From NCBI RefSeq assembly GCF_037975245.1, contig NC_092579.1, positions 30,155,666 to 30,219,665 on the forward strand: 64,000 bases of DNA, read 5' to 3'. The translations under genes were made by a program, and so were the position numbers. Of the stretch, positions 56,561 through 64,000 are shown piece by piece. Numbering within the stretch: position 1 is the stretch's first letter; every line of letters starts with the position of its first letter. This DNA comes from Apostichopus japonicus. Lineage: Eukaryota > Echinodermata > Holothuroidea > Aspidochirotida > Stichopodidae. Under the pieces are notes generated by a model. It was not told the origin of the DNA and did not search any database. It saw nothing but the letters and a program-made list of their open reading frames with translations.

Positions 56561-58170
56561 TCAATTTGGAAACCGAGAGGCAACGGCAGCTTGCTGGGCT
56601 TGGCATAGTTTCATACGATCACTCTAAGCAACTTTCAACCGTAAATCACCCAAGAAGGTCTTTAGAAGAATGGAGGTATTAACTGCTTCATCGGCCTACC
56701 TGTTATTCCTTTAATTTGAAGGTAAAATTAAAGTTAATTGTTAGGCCACTGGCACTAGTACTGTATTATGGTTAGTGTAACGCTACCGTTGTCACGTTGG
56801 CGTTTCGCAATACACAAGTGCAATGACAGTGAGTAGCCTATAGGCTTCTACTGGGTACTGCAGTGCATTCTCAACACTAAAGTGTGCATCCTAAACACCA
56901 ATTTACAATGTGTTATGTGTGTATTGGGCTAGATTGAACAGTGGCACATAATCTTCTTATTTATTCCCAAACAAATGCTGGAACCATAAGGCTCAATAGT
57001 TTATTTGAAGTCTACACTCATTTGGTAAAGATTTCCTGTAATTTCCCATGTGAATCTAAATGGGTAGGCTTTATATTGAATAAGCAAGGCTAGACCTTCA
57101 AACGTACAGTCACAGTAGGCTGAACAAATTATGTTGGCTAGTCAACGGTATTATATATTGCGAGCAGTCAGGATGCACGCTTCAGTTCTATTTAACCTTT
57201 TCATTTATCATTTTTTAGTATTTAATTTCCGGTCACGCCCAGGAAACAATTGCGACATTCCTTCACGGTCGACTTGCTTACTGTAAGAAGTATTAACCGT
57301 TTTTTCTCAGGAAAGCTTGATAGTCTGAAGTTATTATAACATGTGCTTTTAGTATACTGCCAAAAGAGTAAGTTGTTGTATTTGCATTGATATTTTATGT
57401 AGAAGTAACGGAAAATTGAGTATGTTTAGTTTGGTCTAATTGCACGTTTTTTTTCTGTCCAATGTAGTGCAGGGTTCACTTGCGCGAATTCAAATTATTC
57501 TGTTTATGTATATGTAATATGCATCGATTCTTAGATTATGATGTTTTTTTGACATTTATTTGTAATTCAAGCATATCTGTTTAGTAGCAAAGTTTAAAGG
57601 TTAAGATTAATTAGTTTTCTCTTTTAGATCCTAGATTGAATGAAACTCATTGGCGTAAATAATAGATCAGATGATACAGTTTAACGCAGTTGCTAAAACT
57701 CTGGGTATTCTCTAGTCTTCGCCGGTCCATTATATCTATTATATACTTTAGTACTACTAGTAGACTATATCAAAACGACCGAAGACAAACTTAGTGTAAC
57801 AAAGTACTGATTCTCCTCTAGCCTAGGTCTAAACAGGCTTGTTATGTGAGCAAGCAAAATAACAACTACAAACGATTAGGCCTATAAATAAGTTGGCTCA
57901 GTGCATTTCTGTTTCTAAAATTTTATATTTTTAAAGATCATAAAAACAAACAAAGATTTAGCCCATGTTTTATTATCTCTGTATTCTGGGCATTTGATTC
58001 TGGTTGCAATGGTGATGACACTCTCGTTCAAATTTTCAGCTTTATACAGTCTGCTTCAAACTTTGGGATTGCTTTTTGAGACTATAGTGGAAGCAAATCT
58101 CACATAACTTTGTGGTGACAACTTTATATATTTTTTTTTTCAAATGATGAATACTTTGCTGTTTCTTTCT
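56561..58170. other. Interior of the GACTAA-bounded unit, 5' part
   Basis: No frame or domain recognised. It contains AGGCCTA-type motifs and AT-rich stretches. Confidence 0.35.
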
Positions 58171-58178
58171 TCCAGCAG

Positions 58179-58388
58179 GAATTGAAAAGCCAAATATCTA
58201 AGTCAAGGGTGAGCTTTCCTGTGATGTACGACACCAGTGTGGAGGCAACAACAGAAGAGGAGAACTGTTATATATGGCTTAAAGACATGTTTTAAGATGA
58301 TATATTGGTACCCTTCGCAGAACAAAAGAGTTTATCCAAGAGTCCAAAAAGCAAAGGAACAAGTACCATAGAGAAAAAAGATGGAAGA
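58179..58388 (+). pseudogene. Exon-like segment in the GACTAA-bounded unit
   Basis: Acceptor TTCTTCCAGCAG, a 70-codon frame (SFPVMYDTSVEATTEEEN ... SKSPKSKGTSTIEKKDGR) and a GTGAGT donor. One in-frame TAA at 58293 interrupts it. No family recognised. Confidence 0.35.
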
Positions 58389-58529
58389 GTGAGTTTAACT
58401 ATTGTACCCAACTGTTTAATGATATTTAAGATACTTTTCATAACCTGTTTTAAAAAAAAAAACCAGTCTAGTATATCATTTACGTGCAAGCTTCATAAGT
58501 TTGGTCAAATTTTTCACTGATCTGTAGAG

Positions 58530-59270
58530 CGGGAGTCCAGAGGGTTTGGTTAGCTGGGAAGGTAACCAATTGCCTGGTACATCACAATGTTCACAATGCA
58601 TTCCTGTATATGAAACCTGATGACTGGCAAACCGACTGTGGTGGATGTGGCTGGGAGAGCAATTTTAAAGTCACCTAATAGCTAACCTAGAGCAGCTTTC
58701 ATGGTAACCACATCAAAGTAAGAACAATGTGTCAGGTATGGCCCCAAGAGCAACAAATGGCCATTGCCTACCTATCATTTTCCTGTAGGTTTCAACTGGT
58801 CAAATCATGAGCTCACCTAGGTCAATGAGGGGATGGGCATATTGGGGGTCTACTAGCAGGGGTACCCCACCAATAAAATTTACTGGCAATGCCCATCCCT
58901 TGTATCTGAAGCCTTAACCAACATTTTCCAGTAGGTTTCAAGTGGTTACCTCATGAGCTGACCTAGGTCAGCCGTGAGGGGTCAATTATAGATCACTGAC
59001 AGGGGTACCCCACCACCAATAGTTACTGGCAATGGCCATTTGTTGCTCTTGGGGCCATACCTGACATATTGTACTTACTTTGATGTGTTACCATGAAAAT
59101 TGATCTAGGTTAGCTATCAGGTGACTTTAAAATTGCTCTCCCAGCCACACCCACCACAGTCGGTTTGCCAGTCGTCTGCTTTCATATACAGGAATGCACT
59201 GTGAACATTGTGATGTACAAGGCAATTGGTAACCTTCCCAGCTAACCAAACCCTCTGGGATCCTGGTCTA
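58530..59270. repeat. Inverted repeat of about 240 bp with tandem-repeat spacer
   Basis: 58530-58770 is complementary, at roughly 90% by eye, to 59028-59270. Between them lie two direct copies of about 140 bp (GTAGGTTTCAA, CATGAGCT(C/G)ACCTAGGTCA, CAGGGGTACCCCACCA). One frame (VWLAGKVTNCLVHHNVH onward to a shared stop) is open in both arms. Confidence 0.75.
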
Positions 59271-59520
59271 TTGGGATCATTATTAACATGATTAACATAA
59301 TTATTAAGCTTTGAGAAATAACTTGGTGTTATGCTGTGCAAAGCAAATAATAATTTGGTAAAGCTGCTATTCCTGGCTTATAATTTGAGGGACCTAGATT
59401 TAAATGTATACCTCCCAATATGTTATAAAATTTTAATGTAAATGTATGTTTATGATAATGTGAGTTATCATGTGCTATATCTGTATCTGTGCTTACACGT
59501 ATATCATATTTTCTGTTCAC

Positions 59521-59845
59521 AGGTCAATAATGGTGCAGATTTTGGCTTCCTGAAGACAAGTGGGAGGCCATTTGTAGTTAAGAGAAACACTCTTTGTTCG
59601 TGAAGACTTAACTGGTGTCGATTTGGGGTACCACTTTAAAACGAAAGTCATGAGGAACCCTTGCCCAAGACTCAACTTTGCATTATTGTGCAGTGCTATA
59701 CTTTTACGATTCATGTTTGATCCATTAACTTGTCTTAACTTTGTTGGAAAAAAAATCAGATTTTCAGATTTTATTTACAGTGATTTCTTCTCTATCTGTC
59801 GAAAGTCAGCCTTTTGTAGACATCAGAAGTTTTATCAGAAATAAA
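59521..59845 (+). pseudogene. Candidate last exon of the GACTAA-bounded unit
   Basis: Acceptor TCTGTTCACAG, then a frame with GADFGFLKTSGRPFVVKRN that stops at 59601. A shifted frame continues (TLFVREDLTGVDLGYHFKTK). AATAAA lies at 59839. It looks like a frameshifted terminal exon; the protein is not recognised. Confidence 0.3.
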
Positions 59846-59889
59846 TACTGCCAACGTACACATTATTTGTGTTTCTTCTGCTCTCTTTT

Positions 59890-60270
59890 CTTTCAGTGAT
59901 ACTAGTCAGTGAAACTAGTCGGGTTTAATTCTTTCAGTGAATCTAGTCAGTGCAACTACTCAGTCGATACCGACTAAGAAAGGTTAGTCGGGAGAGGCAC
60001 CATCCTGACTAATGTAAAACCTGCTATAAACTAGTCGGTGGCTCATATAAATTAGTCGGTAAAGACCGACTAATGTCACCAACTAATGTAACTGACTAAT
60101 AAACATTTACCGACTAAAAAATTGTTGATCGACTAAGCTGACGGACTAAGATGACCGACTAAGAAATCCAACTGACTAAGGAATAAATTGGTCGGTATAG
60201 CAACTGACTAAGGCTATGTTAGTCGGGAGAGGCACCAGATGGACTAACGTTTTGTTAGTCGGTGAACCAA
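59890..60270. repeat. Right array of GACTAA/TTAGTC motifs
   Basis: About twenty copies in both orientations, many as CCGACTAA or TTAGTCGG, including a repeated TTAGTCGGGAGAGGCACCA. It ends GGACTAACGTTTTGTTAGTC, similar to the left array's GGACTAACGTTACATTAGTC. Confidence 0.75.
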
Positions 60271-60429
60271 TTTAAGTTTTCAGTGAATACAGTAGCCAAT
60301 GAGGTATGACGTTTACAGCAATAAGCCAGATAAGAGCTTTTCGACAGCCTGTCACGAAAAACAGGCCAAAGGAAATATGGGTACGTGTGCTGCTCAGCGC
60401 GGTAGCTGTGTTAAGGCAAACCCAGAATT

Positions 60430-60790
60430 CTACTTGATCTGTGCGACATTAAGGCAGTGCTTTTTAAGAATCCAGGAGTATTTTTCCCCCTGTGTATACT
60501 GAATAACGTCCGAAATAAATCGTTTATTTTCATTAAGACAACGTTTCGTTGAAAAACATGTTACTGGTGCAAGTCATCTCATATCAGCCTTGGTTGTTAT
60601 CTATAGAAGATTTGATAACGGGAAACTGTCCTGGTTAAGGGTACCTTCATCTCTTTGTTGGTTTTTTATTAATTTTGTTCGAGACATGATATTGCCTTAT
60701 ATTGCTTATCAACTCCACTGCCTCGATGTATTCAAGCATGTGTGCTCAATTAATTAGGTATGATGTTCGGGCACGTTTTACAGGCGTGAA
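60430..60790 (-). pseudogene. L1/Tx1-like LINE relic
   Basis: Minus strand contains LNENKRFISDVIQYTQ, matching the FIGENIRF region of the LINE at 27.9 kb. Plus-strand identity with 45740-46080 is high over about 320 bp. Confidence 0.6.
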
Positions 60791-60884
60791 CAGTACATTA
60801 CCCATACAACTGCTAAGCTAGAAGAAAGTGTAAGCAGAAATGTGTGATTACATTTTTTAGGGAAATACATATATTTGTATGCAA

Positions 60885-61385
60885 GTTATTCTGAGCCTGT
60901 CACGGCGCTTACAAGCACTCTTACTTTGAGGGTACCTACATGACTGTACTCCCTGGTGTGTCGTCCGCTGCAGAAAATAACACAATGAGCAACCGTAAAG
61001 TTCTTCCTAATACTGCAAGCACTCCACGCGCACTACAGTACTACGTATTTGCATGTAAATGCAGTTCTATTTATTGTAGTGCGCGTGCGCGCGACAATAT
61101 TGGTATTACTGGCCAAGTGAACGATACCTACATGACTGGACGTTGAAACTAAAAGTTTCAAATAGTCTCTGTACATTTGCAGTTTTAGAGACTAGCTGCG
61201 TAGCCAACTAATTCTGAGTCTGTCACGGCGCTCACTAGCGCCCTCACTTTGTAGGTACCTACATGACTATACTCCCTGTTGTGTTGTCCAATCAAAACTA
61301 ACACCATTAACAACCAAAAAGTCCATACTATAATTATACTGCAAGCACTCCACGCGCACCGTATAAAAATGCAGTTCTAGTTTGT
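60885..61385. repeat. Direct duplication of about 180 bp (two copies)
   Basis: 60890-61075 and 61210-61385 share TTCTGAG(C/T)CTGTCACGGCGC, GGTACCTACATGACT and TACTGCAAGCACTCCACGCG. Confidence 0.7.
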
Positions 61386-61429
61386 ATCCGTATTTTGAAG
61401 TCATAAAAGTGAACAGCGCCATCGGATTC

Positions 61430-61580
61430 AAAGGATACAACAGCATCAAAGTAGATAACAACATCATTGAAGGAGACAACATCAAAATAACCATCAAATG
61501 AGACAACGGCACCCAAGGAGACAACAACATAAAAACGACAGACAACATCAAAGTAAACAACATAATATATACACTTTTCG
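61430..61580. repeat. Degenerate GACAACATCAAA tandem repeat
   Basis: Units of about 18-27 bp with AAGGAGACAACA and ACATCAAAGTA blocks. Confidence 0.6.
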
Positions 61581-61661
61581 GCGTTCCATAACATTATGCC
61601 AACTTTAATAAGATTTATGCTGTGACTTATTGAAGAATTATAAACCTAAAAGCAGTTATGC

Positions 61662-61860
61662 AGTTATAACAATGATACCTCAATACACAGTCCTTAATGT
61701 ACTTTACATTAACAATGCTACCTCAATAAAGCCCTCAATGTACTTCATATTAACAATGATACCTCAATCCTTAATGTACTTCATATTAACAATGCTACCT
61801 CAATGCACAGTCCTTTAATGTACTTTACATTAACAATGATACCTCAATACAGTCCTCAAC
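61662..61860. repeat. Tandem repeat of about 45-50 bp, four to five units
   Basis: Units contain AACAAT(G)(A/C)TACCTCAAT then CCT(T/C)AATGTACTT(T/C)A(C/T)ATT. Confidence 0.8.
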
Positions 61861-62995
61861 AGGGGCGTATCCAGGATTTTCTAACCCGGGGGGGGGGGCG
61901 CAAATTACTATCTAAGCGGAGCGCCACCATCGGTTGGCGCGGAGCGTACAAGAAAATTTCAGGTTTTGATACCCCCTAGATCACCGGAAATGGCACTTCT
62001 CGGGCTTGAAAATGACCAACCAGATGTACACTTTTGCCTGAGAACCAAGTATTTCCCAATATTTTTTTTCCATCCATAACCTTTTTGAAGATGGTAACCA
62101 GTCACACATCATGTTCGACCTCATTGCATGTCCTGTGGATCATTGCTTTTGTAGGTGATTCTATACGTCACGGCCCACAATATCCGAAAGCCTCACTTTT
62201 CAAAGTTTAAAGCCCATTATTTGTTCAGAATTCAGAATTTTTTCACATTTCTCGTGAAGAAAATCACTTCAAAACATATACATAATGTTGCACAAAATTC
62301 AATCTATGGACAACCAATATAGAAAAACCTCCTTCAACCCCTAACAGACAGGTCAAAATTGCTACGAGTAGAGGGAAGTATGATGAAGAATGATGGTCAG
62401 GAATTTTTCGAAAATTCAGACACAGTTAATTTATTGGTGTACAAATATTACAACCTCTTATAACGGCAATTATAAAACTTGGTTGAAGGAAATGAAAAAT
62501 AGCAGATATTTCCAATATCAGATATTTCGAACCCGAACACTACACACATAGGCGTAGGAGGCGGGGGCTACAGCCCCCCCCCCCCCCCAACCAAACTTGT
62601 TCCCCTGAAAATTCGGGCAATATGCTGAGAATAAATGAATAGTTTAGAAATTATCTCCTTGATAATTAAAATAAAGTTCTAAGCTTGGCAGACTAATTCG
62701 CCATAACTACTGTAAAAGAGAGTTTTGACATAATTGGACTTGTATGCTTTTTCTCCATCTACATAAGAAATTTCGTTGTTTACATTAGCACCCTGCGGAT
62801 GACTGCGCAACTTTCACGGACCGTACGGTACACGATGCCATGCGATGTAATGACCTATGCTTGCTTATATGATATTGACATTAACATGTTGAACGCGCGG
62901 TTCGCGCGCGAAAAATTTTGGTTATATTTTTCGGGCAAGTCGTTACAGCCCCCAAATCCAATTGGGCTCCTACGCCTTTGACTACACACATAGAT
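61861..62995 (+). mobile_element. CAGGGGCGTATCCAGG element, copy 3
   Basis: Direct copy of 33577-34960 without the SINE; high identity throughout, including the core module at about 61910 and the end GCTCCTACGCCTTTGACTAC. Confidence 0.75.
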
Positions 62996-63003
62996 TTTTT
63001 AAA

Positions 63004-63135
63004 TTTACCGCAGTTTTACCATGGTATTACCGCGGTAAAAGTATGGTAAAAGTGCGGTACATTTACTGCGGTAAATTTACCGCAGTTTTACCATGATATT
63101 ACCGCTGTAAAAGTATGGTAAAAGTGGTAATAGCA
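63004..63135. repeat. TTACCGCGGTAA-type 68-bp tandem repeat
   Basis: Two units of about 68 bp made of alternating TTTACCGCAG and GCGGTAAA blocks, so each unit is itself partly self-complementary. Confidence 0.7.
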
Positions 63136-63139
63136 TTAA

Positions 63140-63385
63140 CACCCGGAGTGCATTAATCATGTGAGTAACGCACGCTAGACCGTTCATTAACCCCGTTCAT
63201 TCATACACTACCATTTGTGTGGGGGGAAATCATAAAACAAAACATTTTTGGTTACATATAACCAAAGATTTATTAAAGTGATGCCCCGTAATTTTACCGT
63301 GCGTTACTCACATGATTAACCACGGTCAGCTGACCTGAATGGACCAATAGGATTTAGGAATCTTTACTAAGTATGAATGAACCAC
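63140..63385 (-). repeat. Dispersed element with GTGAGTAACGCACG motif, copy 2
   Basis: Inverted relative of 32100-32420, with the blocks AATTTTACCGTGCGTTACTC and TTTAGGAATCTTTACTAAGT. Confidence 0.55.
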
Positions 63386-63785
63386 TGATTTATTTTCATG
63401 CCTTCATCACTTTAGCCACCACTCACATGGGACCTATTCTAAGTCTGACGATACATGCGCATGTGTGAGGTCCTGAAAACATAATAAAAGTTGTTTGTCT
63501 TGCTATCCTTGTTTTCAAATTTCATGTAAATGTATTCTCGTAGACCTAGCAACCTGGTTTAACATGCTGGCGCCAAATTTGCGCTAAGCTCGCTATACGA
63601 ACTCGGATATGGGCTGTGCCTTATTAGTTATAGTTATTTAAATTATTAATAATGGCGTATGAGGAAATGCACCATTTTGTGGTATGACTCCCAGGACAGA
63701 AAGTCGAGAAAATCACATGCAGTCGCGGCGGATAGCTTCCTTCGCCTATATGTCCGGGGAAATTTTGGGACATCGTTCCTATAGA

Positions 63786-64000
63786 CCAGGGGTGGGCAAC
63801 CTGCGGGCCACATGCGGCCCGCCAGTGATTTTTTGCGGCCCGTGAGATGTCTCAAGAAAAAGAAAAAAATCAATCTATTTTGCATCATCACCAAAAACGA
63901 GCTAGCTGCTTAGAAATTATCTGCACTTATGATGCTGTCAGGTTGGTCTATTATCACCATTAATTATCAACAGGACTGTATTGACATTATGGTTTTGTGA
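63786..64000 (+). mobile_element. hAT-Charlie-like terminus (partial)
   Basis: CAGGGGTGGGCAACCTGCGG followed by GCCACATGCGGCCCGCCAGT is the well-known left terminus of Charlie-group hAT elements. The other end lies beyond the window. Confidence 0.7.

Overview
The window is animal nuclear DNA, most likely from a marine deuterostome and probably an echinoderm. The reasons are intron-bearing genes with GT-AG junctions, many AGGCCTA-rich stretches, tRNA-derived SINEs, hAT-type and TTAA-flanked elements, Penelope-like and LINE retroelements, and many (TA)n and G/C-run tracts. The species cannot be named from the sequence alone. Most of the 64 kb is mobile and repetitive DNA, with four supported protein genes and a few gene fragments.

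Layout: (1) 0.35-6.35 kb, minus strand: the 5' part of a leucine-rich-repeat gene, with six exons found by matching splice phases; two TTAA-flanked MITEs sit in its introns. (2) 7.5-14.1 kb: a nested transposon stack. A hAT-like outer element has the 8-bp target duplication ATACTGAT, and an inner 4.5-kb element has 31-bp perfect terminal repeats and its own 8-bp duplication. (3) 17.9-22.9 kb, plus strand: a gene for a membrane protein with two LRAT-like domains, followed by a tandem duplication that carries its 3' end and two cysteine-containing terminal exons. (4) 26.3-29.3 kb: a decayed L1/Tx1-like LINE, then microsatellites and a SINE. (5) 31.2-43.8 kb, plus strand: a complete three-exon gene for a secreted Thr/Ala/His-rich repeat protein. 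A CRE-CCAAT-TATA-Inr promoter leads to a split signal peptide, an 8.7-kb intron full of repeats, and one large exon holding eighteen 50-residue repeats. (6) 48.5-54.9 kb, minus strand: a complete four-exon gene for a secreted thioredoxin-fold protein in which both catalytic cysteines are replaced. Its first intron contains a Penelope-like element lying between near-identical inverted repeats. (7) 54.9-56.2 kb: a 5'-truncated LINE just upstream of that gene. (8) 56.3-60.3 kb: an unidentified unit whose two ends carry many GACTAA/TTAGTC motifs in both orientations, with exon-like sequence and a large inverted repeat inside. (9) 60.4-64 kb: LINE relics, tandem repeats, a third copy of a 1.1-kb element and a hAT-Charlie-like terminus.

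No shared pathway links the genes. Two encode predicted secreted proteins and one a predicted membrane enzyme-like protein. The best candidate for something undescribed is the repeat-protein gene at 31.4-43.7 kb, which shows three nested levels of repetition. Next are the cysteine-free thioredoxin-like gene and the GACTAA-bounded unit.
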